This document shows, in pieces, positions 17,488-26,570 of a DNA stretch of 64,000 bases. Position 1 is the first letter of the stretch, and every line of letters begins with the position of its first letter. Source of the stretch: an uncultured Methanomassiliicoccales archaeon (lineage in GTDB: Archaea > Thermoplasmatota > Thermoplasmata > Methanomassiliicoccales > Methanomethylophilaceae); the NCBI GenBank assembly GCA_959597175.1, contig CAUFXM010000001.1, forward strand, positions 62,001-126,000. Reading direction: 5' to 3'. Under the pieces are notes generated by a model that worked only from the letters and a program-made list of their open reading frames with translations, did no database searches and had not been told where the DNA came from. Both the position numbers and the translations under genes were made by a program.

Positions 17488-19731
17488 GTGCAGATTGAGG
17501 AATGGCTAGGAGCCGACAACCAGCTCGGCATCGACATATGGACGAAGAAGTACTGCCACGACAACGAGACGTTCGACCAGTGGCTGGACCGCATCAGCAA
17601 CGGGAACGCGGAGATCAGGAGGATGATCGCCCAGAAGAAGTTCCTCTTCGGCGGGAGGATCCTCGCCAACCGTGGGCTGTACAAGAGCGGGCTCAAGGTC
17701 ACCTACTCCAACTGCTACGTCCTCAATCCGCCGGAGGACTCCATCGAGTCGATATTCGAGACCGCGGGAAGGCTGGCCCGCACATTCAGCTACGGTGGCG
17801 GAGCTGGCATAGACATATCCAAGCTCGCTCCCAGGGGGGCGAGGATCAACAACACCGCCTCCGAGACATCCGGCGCTGTCTCCTTCACAGACCTGTTCTC
17901 CATGGTCACTGGACTCATCGGCCAGCACGGCCGCCGTGGCGCGCTGATGCTCACGATGTCCTGCGACCATCCGGACCTCGAGGAGTTCATGGCTGTCAAG
18001 ACCGATCTGGAGAGGGTCACCAAGGCCAACATGTCCATCAGGGTCAGCGACGAGTTCATGAACTGCGTAAAGGACAGGAAGACCTTCGTCCAGAAGTTCG
18101 ACCGCCCCGAGAGCAACCAGAAGATAAGGAAGGACCTGAACGCGGCCGAGTTCTTCGAGAAGCTCTGCCACAACAACTGGGACTACGGGGAACCCGGATG
18201 CCTGTACTGGGACAGGATCTCCAACTGGAACCTCCTCAGCGAGTTCCCTGATTACACCTACGCCGGTACGAACCCCTGCGCCGAGGAGCCGCTCCCCGCC
18301 GGCGGGAGCTGCCTTCTCGGGAGCATGAACCTTGCCGCGTTCGTGAGGGGCGGGAAGTTCCAGAGGGAGGAGTTCGTTGAGGCGGTCAGGATATGCGTTC
18401 GCGGGCTCAACGACGTTCTGGAAGAGGGGTTGCCGCTGCATCCCCTGGACGAGCAGAAGCAGTCGGTGAGCGACTGGAGGCAGATCGGTCTGGGGATCAT
18501 GGGCCTGGCGGACATGCTCATCATGCTGGGATACAAGTACGGCACCCCCGAGTCAGTGGACTTCTGCGACAAGCTGGGCAGGCTGATGATGGACACGGCC
18601 CTCAACGAATCCGCGCTCATCGCCAAGGAGAAGGGCATGTTCGCCAAGTGCGTTCCCCAGCAGATCGTCGATTCGCCGTTCTTCAGGGAGAACGCCTCCG
18701 AGGAGACCAGGGAGCTGGTCCTGAAATACGGTCTCAGGAACTCCCAGCTGCTCACCATAGCCCCTACCGGGACCCTGTCCACGATGATCGGTATCTCCGG
18801 AGGGATCGAGCCCATATTCGCCATATCGTACGAGAGGAGGACGACGTCCCTCTCCGACCATGACGACTACTACAAGGTGTACACGCCCATCGTCCAGTCG
18901 TACATGGACGCCCACCCGGAGATCAAGGACGAGAAGCAGCTCCCCGGATACTTCGTGACCGCCCAGACCCTCGACTACAGGCAGAGGATCGACATGCAGG
19001 CCACATGGCAGAGGCACATCGACGCCTCCATAAGCTCCACCGTCAACCTGCCGGAGGACTTCCCGGAGTCGGATGTCTACAACATCTACATGTACGCGTG
19101 GGAGTCCGGATGCAAGGGGGTCACCGTCTTCCGCGACGGCTGCAAGCGCCTCGGCATCCTGTCCACCAAGGAGAAGGAGAAGCCCGCCGAGCCCGCGCCG
19201 GTCAAGGAGGAGGAGAAGCCCGAGAAGAGGGGCATCGTGGAGAAGGTCGGCGACAACGTCATCGGGAAGAAGCGCAAGCTGATGACCGGCTGCGGCAGCC
19301 TCCACTGCACCGCGTTCTTCGACCCGGACACCGGGGAGCTCATGGAGGCCTACCTGAACAAGGGATCCACCGGCGGATGCAACAACTTCATGGTCGGACT
19401 CTCCAGGATGATCTCGCTGGCCGCCAGGTCCGGATGCGGCATCGACGCAATAGTCGACCAGCTGAAGTCCACCGGGTCATGCCCGTCCTACGTGGTCAGG
19501 ACCCACACCAAGAGGGACACCAGCCAGGGCTCGTGCTGCCCCATGGCGGTCGGATGGGCGCTGGTGGACATGTACAAGGAGATGCAGACCCAGATACACG
19601 GAATCCCCGAGGAGGAGCCGGAGGAGAAGCCCAGGGAGATCAGGAACCCCTGCCCCAAGTGCGGAGCGGAACTGGAGTTCCAGGGCGGATGCAACGTCTG
19701 CAAGTCCTGCGGATGGACCAAGTGCGATTGA
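17488..19731 (+). CDS. nrdJ: adenosylcobalamin-dependent (class II) ribonucleotide reductase
   Basis: 747 residues beginning at a GTG. The ten-stranded barrel domain includes TYSNCYVLNPPEDS, YGGGAGIDISKLAPRG, NPCAEEPLPAGGSC with active-site Cys and Glu, and IAPTGTLSTMIG. The C-terminal part has GCGSLHC, then STGGCNNFMVGLSRM as in class II enzymes, and ends in a zinc ribbon (CPKCG...CKSCGWTKC). It reduces ribonucleotides to deoxyribonucleotides and needs B12 rather than oxygen, which suits an anaerobe. GGGGGAT precedes the GTG as a possible ribosome binding site. No partner small subunit is nearby, as expected for class II. Confidence 0.94.
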   Translation: MQIEEWLGADNQLGIDIWTKKYCHDNETFDQWLDRISNGNAEIRRMIAQKKFLFGGRILANRGLYKSGLKVTYSNCYVLNPPEDSIESIFETAGRLARTFSYGGGAGIDISKLAPRGARINNTASETSGAVSFTDLFSMVTGLIGQHGRRGALMLTMSCDHPDLEEFMAVKTDLERVTKANMSIRVSDEFMNCVKDRKTFVQKFDRPESNQKIRKDLNAAEFFEKLCHNNWDYGEPGCLYWDRISNWNLLSEFPDYTYAGTNPCAEEPLPAGGSCLLGSMNLAAFVRGGKFQREEFVEAVRICVRGLNDVLEEGLPLHPLDEQKQSVSDWRQIGLGIMGLADMLIMLGYKYGTPESVDFCDKLGRLMMDTALNESALIAKEKGMFAKCVPQQIVDSPFFRENASEETRELVLKYGLRNSQLLTIAPTGTLSTMIGISGGIEPIFAISYERRTTSLSDHDDYYKVYTPIVQSYMDAHPEIKDEKQLPGYFVTAQTLDYRQRIDMQATWQRHIDASISSTVNLPEDFPESDVYNIYMYAWESGCKGVTVFRDGCKRLGILSTKEKEKPAEPAPVKEEEKPEKRGIVEKVGDNVIGKKRKLMTGCGSLHCTAFFDPDTGELMEAYLNKGSTGGCNNFMVGLSRMISLAARSGCGIDAIVDQLKSTGSCPSYVVRTHTKRDTSQGSCCPMAVGWALVDMYKEMQTQIHGIPEEEPEEKPREIRNPCPKCGAELEFQGGCNVCKSCGWTKCD

Positions 19732-19899
19732 GTCCCGGCAATCCTATAATAAACCCCTTACCAATCCCCTTACCGAGGCCGGGTAGACAGTAAGTCCCGT
19801 TCCGCGTTGCACCACTTAAGAGCCGTGCACCTCAAATTGGATATATGGACGGGCCGTCGCCAGGTTGAATCGCCTGCCCGCCTCACCCTTCTCCCGACC

Positions 19900-20400
19900 T
19901 CACGGAACGGATTCGGGGTTCCTGTACAGGAGCCAGCAGAGGAAAACCGCGGCGCCGGTCCCGGCGCAGAACCCGCTGAGCAACCTGGGCATGGGCATGT
20001 CGCCGACCTGTGCTTCGACGATCCATTCGGCCAGGGTCACAAGTACGAGGGCGGCCCCCACGATCGCCCATCTCCTGTCACCCACGCGCATCCCCAGCAT
20101 CAGGGAGACTGTGAATCCGACAGGCAGTCCGGCCAGGATCCCCACGTCTCTGATGCAGAAGGGAAGCTGCGACCCGTTGAGGATGAAGCTCCTGTCCCAT
20201 TCCTGGTGGCACAGGAAGTCCCCCAAGAGATACACCGCCCCGGCCGGTCCGTGTCCCATCCAACCGTTGTCGATGGCAGCCGGTGTTCCGTCCAGGTGGG
20301 TGAACGTCCCGTACGGGGCCATGTACGGTGCAGTCAGCACCAGGGCAAGCAGCACAATGGTCAGGATGGCGGCGATCGCCACCAGGTCGCGGTTCCTCAC
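19900..20400 (-). CDS. DUF2085 membrane protein
   Basis: 166 residues from a GTG start, the only start available after an in-frame TAG. There are about five hydrophobic helices. The segment GDFLCHQEWDRSFI followed by QLPFCIRDVGILAG matches the Cys-His-Gln/Arg-Ser and FC-R-D-G pattern of DUF2085 proteins, whose function is unknown. It overlaps by 323 bp the 3' end of the long open frame of the upstream pilus platform gene. Because its motif is conserved, this reading frame is real and the overlapping tail of the platform gene is the doubtful part. Confidence 0.75.
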   Translation of the reverse strand: MRNRDLVAIAAILTIVLLALVLTAPYMAPYGTFTHLDGTPAAIDNGWMGHGPAGAVYLLGDFLCHQEWDRSFILNGSQLPFCIRDVGILAGLPVGFTVSLMLGMRVGDRRWAIVGAALVLVTLAEWIVEAQVGDMPMPRLLSGFCAGTGAAVFLCWLLYRNPESVP

Positions 20401-21823
20401 GCCTTGCGGATGCCCGTTTCCGATGATAACCTTCGCGTCGGAGTCCGAATGACGAGCAGACCCTGAAGACGACTAGCGCCGCCGGGACCATCAGGAAGAA
20501 TCTCCACAGGCAGGAGCGGAGACTCCCTCCGCCTCCGATGTTGCACGTCAGCATCGATATCAACGCGCAGAGCTCAACCAGATACACCGAGAGAACGGCC
20601 CCCGAGTCATCCATTGGCTGGAATCCGGATATCCCCGACAGCGGCTCGAGCATCGATACGCTCATGCCCAGGACCATCGGAGCGAACAGCACAGCGGTCC
20701 CCATCATCATGTCGGTCATGCTCCTCAGCCTCAGCTCCAGCCCCTTCCTCACGGTGGCGCTGTTCTGGAACTGCCTTCCGACGGCTATCGCCAGCCTCCC
20801 CGCGTCCACCGTGTCACCCTCGGAGCACCTGAGGATGTCGCGGTACGCCCTGGACACATCCTGGGACACCGATCCGATGCTCCTGTCCACGGCGGAGCCG
20901 ACGTCACCGCGGCAGAGACCCAACTCACGTTCCAGGGCTAGGCGGACGTCGGCGCATTCGGGGCGCCCTCCGATGACCTCCGGACAGACCTTCTCGAAGC
21001 TGTCCCCGGTGATCATCCTGTTCCCCAGCTCGAACACCGAGTCCCGAAGACCCTGCTCGCATGCCTCCCTCCGTCTCTCCGAGAGGTGGCCACCGACCAT
21101 GAGGATGGACGCGACGACCGATGCGGGTCCGACAGAAAGGAGCACGACCTCCTCGAAAGGGCGACCCTGGGACAGCTGGAACAGCGCCAAAGGGATGGCG
21201 AGGAGCAGCGGGGATGCGGAGAGGAGGCCCTCCTTACTGGGATCCTGAGGGAGGAACGGGTTCGTCCTGCGTATCCAGATCGAGAGAGCCAGTATCACAG
21301 CCGGTATCAGAACAACGGTGACGAGGACTATGGTCCGGGAGTCCAGGGTCCCTGCGCCGAACATCCCGCCAATCCCCAGCATGGGGATCAGGGACATCAG
21401 TATCATCGGCACCATTATGCCCAGTCCGAAGACGGTCATGCAGGGGACTGTGAGCGAGGAGCTGTACGACTCCCCCATCGTCCTCACAGACTCCAGGGCA
21501 GTCTCCGAAGCCTCCTCCAGCAGCCTAGCCCTCTCGGATTCCCCGTCGGATTCGGATGCCGACACGCAGAGCAGCATGGCCTGTTTGTATCCGGATGCTC
21601 CCGGGGGGAGCCTGCCCACAGCCTCGGTCAGACCCTGGGCGATCCCGTCGCATCCACGCGTGTACGTCAGACGGACCACGTCTCCGAATATCCCGGCCGA
21701 TATCGGCGGCCCCTCCGACGCCACGGTGCGGACCGCGGTGTCCAGGGATCCGCCGGAGCCCAGGGACGTCGTGAGGATGCCGACCACCGTGGGGGCCTCG
21801 TTCAGCAGGCGACGGTGGTCCAC
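20078..21823 (-). CDS. TadC/ArlJ-like pilus assembly platform protein
   Basis: Up to 581 residues from a GTG at 21823, two bases after the stop of the ATPase gene. Two copies of a T2SSF-like module are visible: soluble helical parts (GSGGSLDTAVRTVAS; ITGDSFEKVCPEV) each followed by pairs of transmembrane helices (for example GLGIMVPMILMSLIPML and MMMGTAVLFAPMVLGMS). That is the layout of archaeal FlaJ/TadC platforms, which anchor the ATPase and move pilins. The protein-like sequence ends near VCSSFGLRREG (about 20430). The remaining roughly 115 codons are Arg/Pro-rich and antisense-like in composition, lie over the DUF2085 gene, and suggest a lost stop or frameshift. Confidence 0.75.
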   Translation of the reverse strand: MDHRRLLNEAPTVVGILTTSLGSGGSLDTAVRTVASEGPPISAGIFGDVVRLTYTRGCDGIAQGLTEAVGRLPPGASGYKQAMLLCVSASESDGESERARLLEEASETALESVRTMGESYSSSLTVPCMTVFGLGIMVPMILMSLIPMLGIGGMFGAGTLDSRTIVLVTVVLIPAVILALSIWIRRTNPFLPQDPSKEGLLSASPLLLAIPLALFQLSQGRPFEEVVLLSVGPASVVASILMVGGHLSERRREACEQGLRDSVFELGNRMITGDSFEKVCPEVIGGRPECADVRLALERELGLCRGDVGSAVDRSIGSVSQDVSRAYRDILRCSEGDTVDAGRLAIAVGRQFQNSATVRKGLELRLRSMTDMMMGTAVLFAPMVLGMSVSMLEPLSGISGFQPMDDSGAVLSVYLVELCALISMLTCNIGGGGSLRSCLWRFFLMVPAALVVFRVCSSFGLRREGYHRKRASARREEPRPGGDRRHPDHCAACPGADCTVHGPVRDVHPPGRNTGCHRQRLDGTRTGRGGVSLGGLPVPPGMGQELHPQRVAASLLHQRRGDPGRTACRIHSLPDAGDARG

Positions 21824-21825
21824 GC

Positions 21826-23604
21826 TCAGGTCTCCACCCCCATCCTCTCCTTCAGTCCTCTGAGTGCGTCCTCGGCAGATGACCCGCGGGACATCGAAGC
21901 GAGGACGTCGTTGGCAAGGAGTATCCACTCGGGACCAAGGTACCTCTCGTCCCTGGATCCCATCTCCGCCAGGAACGTCCTCATTAGGGATCTGGCGCGG
22001 ATGTCCTTGGCGGCCTCTCTCCTCCCGCTCTGGGAGACCTGGAGCGCTCTACCCACGATCGGTGATGACAGGAGGGATTCCACTGACGAGACGTCCATGA
22101 ACTCCCCCGGGCGCCCGCATGTCGAGACCAGCTCGTTCACCCTCCGTATCAGGTGACCGGTCCGGCGGTCTCTGACCGTCCCCATCGTGACCAGGATGTC
22201 CGTCGCCATGAACGCCTCGGGCGAGATCCCCATGTCGTAGACCACCCTGTTGAACACGGATTCCGCCGAGTCACCGTGTATGGTCCCCAGGATGGCGCTG
22301 CCGGCGCGTCCCGCCCTCATGCTCTGGTAGAGGGTCCTGGCCTCCTCGCCCCTGACCTCTCCAAGCACGATTGCGGACTCCCCCAGCCTCAGGGAGACCC
22401 TGAGGGCCTCCTCGGAACGGGATAGCTGGTCCCCGTGCATCCTCTCGTCCACCAGTATGGTCTGCACCTTGTAACCCATGCGTCTCATGTACTCGCCCGG
22501 CAGTTCCACGGTGTCCTCGATGGTGATGACGCGCTGCCCGAGGGGGAATTCGAAGAGGAGGGCGGACAGCAGAGAGCTCTTCCCCGAGCCCCTGGCGCCG
22601 CACACGAGGAAGGTTGCCCTGCTGTTCACCAGGAACGACAGTATCCCGGCCACCCTGGGGTCGACCGTCCCGTTGGCTATCAGGCGGGTGAGAGTCCATG
22701 GCCTATCGGAGCGTTTCCTGATCGCTACGGCGTTCCCGTTCGGGCTCATGGGGTATCCGACAACGGTCACCCTGGCATCGAACTCCCTGAAGTCCGTCTC
22801 CAGGACGGGGTCTGCCGCGCAGAACCTGAGGCCGCTCTCGCGTTTCAGGATGTTCACCAGATTCCCGACCTCCCGGTCCTCCACCATGAGGTTGGTCCGG
22901 CAGCGGATGTGGGAGTTCAGACCGTCGATCCCGTTCAGGGTGACATGGATCCTGTTCCTCGAGCAGGGGGCGTCGATGTACACGTCCTCTATGTGGGGGT
23001 CGGACAGGAGGACCTCGAATATCCCAGCTCCCACCGAGTGCCTGTACGCTATGGCGCATATATCCCCCACCACCCCGTCCAGCCCGTCCGATCCCGTGGC
23101 ATCGCGCACTTCCGAGAGATGGTCGGTGAGGATGGAGCGGGCCAGACCCATGACGCTGTCCCGGTCGAGGCTCCCGCCATCCTCGCGGTATGCGGTGCGG
23201 ATGCCGTCGATCACATCCATTACCACCGAGTTGAGCACGTCGGGGTAGGCGTATTCCCTCGGGGTAAGATTGTACTCGGTCTCGCCGTCGTCGGATACGC
23301 CGACAAGGACCGTCCCGTGGTCGATGACGTAGGAGGCAAGGGGCCTGATCCCGTCCGGAGCGTTGGTTATCCAGCAGTCGGTGTACGACGGCTTGGTTCT
23401 AACGTCCTCCGAGGAGAGCGCCGCTATGAGCCCGGAGAATCCGCGGGGTGGGTCGGGAACCGGCGGAACGATGCAGCTCCCCCTTCCCGCGTCTATCGAC
23501 ACGACGGTGTTCCCCGGAGCCTCCTGAGGTGTCTCGGTTCCATCGGCATCGCCAGGATCCGGAGGTCTGAGTATCACCCCCATCGACGGTAGCCTTAATC
23601 TCAT
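21826..23604 (-). CDS. type II/IV secretion (TadA/ArlI-like) ATPase
   Basis: 592 residues. The N-terminal half contains the regulatory domain seen in archaeal pilus ATPases (DPHIEDVYIDAP, HVTLNGIDG). The RecA-like core has a Walker A GARGSGKSS, an Asp-box-like TIEDTVELP, a Walker B region AIVLGEVRGEEA and a His box ILGTIHGDSAES. It would power assembly of a type IV pilus-like filament at the membrane. It overlaps the Cys-rich gene upstream by 4 bp (ATGA) and is followed after two bases by the platform gene, so the three form one operon. Confidence 0.92.
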   Translation of the reverse strand: MRLRLPSMGVILRPPDPGDADGTETPQEAPGNTVVSIDAGRGSCIVPPVPDPPRGFSGLIAALSSEDVRTKPSYTDCWITNAPDGIRPLASYVIDHGTVLVGVSDDGETEYNLTPREYAYPDVLNSVVMDVIDGIRTAYREDGGSLDRDSVMGLARSILTDHLSEVRDATGSDGLDGVVGDICAIAYRHSVGAGIFEVLLSDPHIEDVYIDAPCSRNRIHVTLNGIDGLNSHIRCRTNLMVEDREVGNLVNILKRESGLRFCAADPVLETDFREFDARVTVVGYPMSPNGNAVAIRKRSDRPWTLTRLIANGTVDPRVAGILSFLVNSRATFLVCGARGSGKSSLLSALLFEFPLGQRVITIEDTVELPGEYMRRMGYKVQTILVDERMHGDQLSRSEEALRVSLRLGESAIVLGEVRGEEARTLYQSMRAGRAGSAILGTIHGDSAESVFNRVVYDMGISPEAFMATDILVTMGTVRDRRTGHLIRRVNELVSTCGRPGEFMDVSSVESLLSSPIVGRALQVSQSGRREAAKDIRARSLMRTFLAEMGSRDERYLGPEWILLANDVLASMSRGSSAEDALRGLKERMGVET

Positions 23605-24173
23605 CTGACCACCCTCGCGGCTGACGACATGTCGGCTACGATCCTCGCCAGCCCCGATTCCACCTGGTCCATGGCGGCTGATGTGCGCATCACGCAGTCG
23701 TCACAGCCCTCCCTCCCCGGGCTCCCGGTCTCAAGCGTCCTCCTGCCCTCCCTCACCGTCCCCTCCGGGAACGCGGCCCAGGCAGCGTCCATTACCGCCC
23801 TGCGGGACACCGGGCAGGCGCGGCACCTCGCCCCCTGCCTCTCGCGGGTGTACGACCATCTCCGTACGGATGCCGCCTCCCTGATCGCCCTGCCGGCCCT
23901 CCCGGACACCTCCATGTCCATCCCTGTGCGGAGCACGATCCTCTCCGCCCCTCCATGCTCGCACATCGAGTCGACCATGCATCTCACGCATTCATCGGAA
24001 CCAGGCACCGGTGCGATCCCGCATCCACGGCAGTCTATGATCAGCGCATCCCCCTCACGGAAGACGTCCGGAACGTTGTCGCGGCGTCCCACGAGGGCCT
24101 CCATCCTATCGATGAGACCGTTCATGGCACGGCCTCTGATTCCGTCGATATCAAGGTGGCAGAGTGCACGCAC
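23601..24173 (-). CDS. cysteine-rich protein in the pilus operon, unrecognised
   Basis: 190 residues with ten cysteines, eight in four CxxC pairs: Cys48/51, Cys62/65, Cys117/120 and Cys157/160, plus Cys5 and Cys71. The pairs suggest two zinc or Fe-S sites. There is no signal peptide or membrane helix, so it should be cytoplasmic. I recognise no family. A GTG start at 24173 lies about 24 bp from a TATA-like TTTTAA, giving a leaderless mRNA; ATG 24125 is the alternative and would drop Cys5. Its stop overlaps the ATPase start, so it probably serves the same filament machine, for example as a regulator or redox sensor (inference). Confidence 0.6.
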   Translation of the reverse strand: MRALCHLDIDGIRGRAMNGLIDRMEALVGRRDNVPDVFREGDALIIDCRGCGIAPVPGSDECVRCMVDSMCEHGGAERIVLRTGMDMEVSGRAGRAIREAASVRRWSYTRERQGARCRACPVSRRAVMDAAWAAFPEGTVREGRRTLETGSPGREGCDDCVMRTSAAMDQVESGLARIVADMSSAARVVR

Positions 24174-24192
24174 GCTGACCTCCAGCGAACAA

Positions 24193-24202
24193 CCTTAAAA
24201 TG
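24193..24202. promoter_or_regulatory. shared bidirectional TATA element
   Basis: TTAAAA (24195-24200) reads as a TATA-like box on both strands. Its centre is about 24 bp from the GTG start of the U32 gene on + (24221) and about 24 bp from the GTG start of the Cys-rich gene on - (24173). The 47-bp gap holds no other TATA candidate. Confidence 0.5.
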
Positions 24203-24220
24203 GTTGCCCGATAGGGTTGC

Positions 24221-26122
24221 GTGGAAATACTATCGCCCGCAGGCAACCCCGACGGTCTGGCGGCCGCCGTCAAGGGAGGTTGCGACGCAGTCTACCTGGC
24301 CGGAAAGGATTTCGGAGCCCGTGCATTCGCGGGGAACTTCACCGACCGTCAGCTCGAGGGGGCCGTCGGCTACGCTCACGACAGGGGGGTGAAGGTCCAT
24401 GTGGCGGTGAACACGTCCCTGAAGAACCGCGAGGTCTCCGACGCCGTGTCGTTCGTGAGGTTCCTTAAGGACATCGGGGCCGATGCCGTGCTGGTGCAGG
24501 ACCTTGGGCTCCTGGAGGCGATCCGGTCAATAGACATCCCGAAGCATGCGTCCACCCAGATGCAGATCCATTCCCTGGAGGGGCTCAGATGGTGCGCCGA
24601 GAACGGTCTGGACCGTGCAGTCCTTGCCAGGGAGCTGACGATGGAGGAGCTGTCCCGCATCGTCCCGGACTCGCCAGTCGAGACGGAGGTGTTCATACAG
24701 GGTGCGCTCTGCTACTGCATGTCGGGGGGATGCCTCATGTCCAGCTTCATGGGGGGACGCAGCGGGAACAGGGGTTCCTGCGCCCAGCCCTGCAGGAAGC
24801 GCTACACATCCGGGGAGGAGACGGGATACCTTCTCAGCTGTGCCGACATCCTGGGTGTGGACCGCATAGAGCAGCTCAGGTCCCTCGGAGTGACATCGTT
24901 GAAGATCGAGGGGCGCATGCGGTCCCCCGCATACGCCTATCTGTCCGCCAAGGTGTACTCGATGGCGGAGGACGGGGACTTCTCGGAGGAGTACGGGGAG
25001 GCGATGAGGCTCCTGAGGACCGTGTTCAACCGCGGGACCTGCGACGGGTACCTCGAAGGCGTGGTCTCGCCGGTCCAGTCCCTGCATCCCGACAACCGCG
25101 GATTCTTCCTCGGTGAGGTCGACGTCGTCGACCGCGCCTTCCGCTGGAACGACGAGGAGCCGATAGGCGTGAAGGACGGCCTTTCCCTTTACTCCGGTGA
25201 CGAGAAGGTCGGAGGTTTCAAGGTTGTGGAGACCGACCCGTTCAGGATACCGTTCAGGATCCCCGACGGGAGGTACCAGCTCTACCGTACCTACGACCCC
25301 CGCATAGACGAGGTGAAGAACGCCATCGGCCCGACGCCGAAGCTGGACGGCAGGACGCCCAGGAGGCATGAGGGCCTGGATCTGCAAAAGCTGCCCCACA
25401 GGGACGTCAGGCCGGAGTTCTCGGCCTACGTCAGCACCATCAAGACCCTGGACGCCGTGCTTCCGTATGTCCGCAGGGTGTACTTCGAACGCGGGGAGCG
25501 GAGCCAGGAGGCCAAGGAGGCATGCGGACCGGCCGGTGTCGAGTTCGTCGACCTTCTGCCCAGGTTCGATCCCTTGGACGAGTTCGTCTCCGACGGGTCG
25601 GTCATGGTCAACGGTCCGGGGCAGCTGCGCGCATGCAGGGATGCCAGGAGGATCTACGCGAGCAGCGTCTTCAACTGCTACAACTCGTGGTTCCCGCAGG
25701 GCATCCACCAGGTCACGCTGTCCCTGGAGCTCTCCAGGAACGAGGTCTCCGACCTGATTGCCCACCGTCCCGGGAGGGTCGAGGTGATGGCCTTCGGCCG
25801 TTCGGAGCTGATGTACTCCCGCGACCCAGCCCTGCCACAGGGCACCATCGTGGACGAGAAGGAGGCCTCCTTCCCAGTCTACAGGGATGCCAGGGGCTTC
25901 GTCCATGTGCTCAATTCGGTGGACCTGTTCCTCCTCGACAGCGTCGACGAGCTCGGCCGCTCCGGAGTGTCCTCCGTGGGGCTGGACCTGAGGAAGCGCC
26001 CGCCAGCGCTGGCCAAGGCCGTGGGGGAGTACTGCAAGCGTCCGGACGAGAGGCTGAGGGCGAAGATAGAGCAGATGTGCGGCGGGTTCACCTACGGCCT
26101 CTACCGCAAGGGAGTGCAATGA
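24221..26122 (+). CDS. U32 family peptidase-like protein
   Basis: 633 residues. The N-terminus EILSPAGNPDGLAAAV is the typical start of U32 proteins and fixes the GTG at 24221 as the start. The U32 signature EVFIQGALCYCMSGGC (about residue 165) is complete, followed by NRGSCAQPCRKRY with further Cys that bind an Fe-S cluster in related enzymes. SLKIEGRMRSP closes the barrel. Family members include RlhA and TrhP, which hydroxylate 23S rRNA or tRNA, so RNA modification is more likely than proteolysis. It separates the pilus-ATPase operon from two pilin-like genes and has a leaderless promoter. Confidence 0.88.
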   Translation: MEILSPAGNPDGLAAAVKGGCDAVYLAGKDFGARAFAGNFTDRQLEGAVGYAHDRGVKVHVAVNTSLKNREVSDAVSFVRFLKDIGADAVLVQDLGLLEAIRSIDIPKHASTQMQIHSLEGLRWCAENGLDRAVLARELTMEELSRIVPDSPVETEVFIQGALCYCMSGGCLMSSFMGGRSGNRGSCAQPCRKRYTSGEETGYLLSCADILGVDRIEQLRSLGVTSLKIEGRMRSPAYAYLSAKVYSMAEDGDFSEEYGEAMRLLRTVFNRGTCDGYLEGVVSPVQSLHPDNRGFFLGEVDVVDRAFRWNDEEPIGVKDGLSLYSGDEKVGGFKVVETDPFRIPFRIPDGRYQLYRTYDPRIDEVKNAIGPTPKLDGRTPRRHEGLDLQKLPHRDVRPEFSAYVSTIKTLDAVLPYVRRVYFERGERSQEAKEACGPAGVEFVDLLPRFDPLDEFVSDGSVMVNGPGQLRACRDARRIYASSVFNCYNSWFPQGIHQVTLSLELSRNEVSDLIAHRPGRVEVMAFGRSELMYSRDPALPQGTIVDEKEASFPVYRDARGFVHVLNSVDLFLLDSVDELGRSGVSSVGLDLRKRPPALAKAVGEYCKRPDERLRAKIEQMCGGFTYGLYRKGVQ

Positions 26123-26168
26123 AACTCCGCGGGTCCCTTTTATAAACGGATTCGTCGAACACCCCTCC

Positions 26169-26570
26169 ATGAGGTCCGACAGACGCGGTGAGGCGGGGTT
26201 CATGGAGGCCATGGTCGCCTTCATGGCGGTGACGGTGGTGCTCGCGGCGTATCTCGGGATGTTGGCATCCGTTGCCGTGGAGGATGCCGACCCGACCCGT
26301 TCGCTTGAAGAAGACCGGTTCACGGGATCCATCGACGGCGGGGTGTTCACCCCAGCCTACGTGGATTATCTGGGGGATTTCCTGGACACCTCCGGATGCG
26401 GCGGGGTGTCCGTGTCGGTGACCGTCCCCGGGGGATTGTGCGGACCCGTGGAACCGCTCACGCTGGGATCGATGGACGGGAGCCTGCACACGCGTCAAAT
26501 CATCTCGACCGTGGGCGATGACGCCGGGCGGGAGCTGCCTGCCGTTTTCGAGGTGACGGTATGCGCTTGA
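26169..26570 (+). CDS. pilin-like secreted protein 1
   Basis: 133 residues. A short basic leader RSDRRGEAG is followed by FMEAMVAFMAVTVVLAAYLG, one hydrophobic helix, then a small Ser/Gly/Val-rich exterior domain with two to three Cys (SGCGG, GLCGP, VTVCA). A Gly before Phe and an acid at +3 resemble a class III/type IV prepilin cleavage site. TTTTATAAAC about 28 bp upstream makes the mRNA leaderless. It overlaps pilin-like 2 by 10 bp. Proximity to the TadA/TadC-like genes supports a role as filament or minor pilin; I cannot confirm processing. Confidence 0.65.
   Translation: MRSDRRGEAGFMEAMVAFMAVTVVLAAYLGMLASVAVEDADPTRSLEEDRFTGSIDGGVFTPAYVDYLGDFLDTSGCGGVSVSVTVPGGLCGPVEPLTLGSMDGSLHTRQIISTVGDDAGRELPAVFEVTVCA

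Noticed and set aside
17225..17509. 94-codon frame before nrdJ
   Set aside because: No coding bias or motif, no ribosome binding site, overlaps the nrdJ start and covers promoter DNA.
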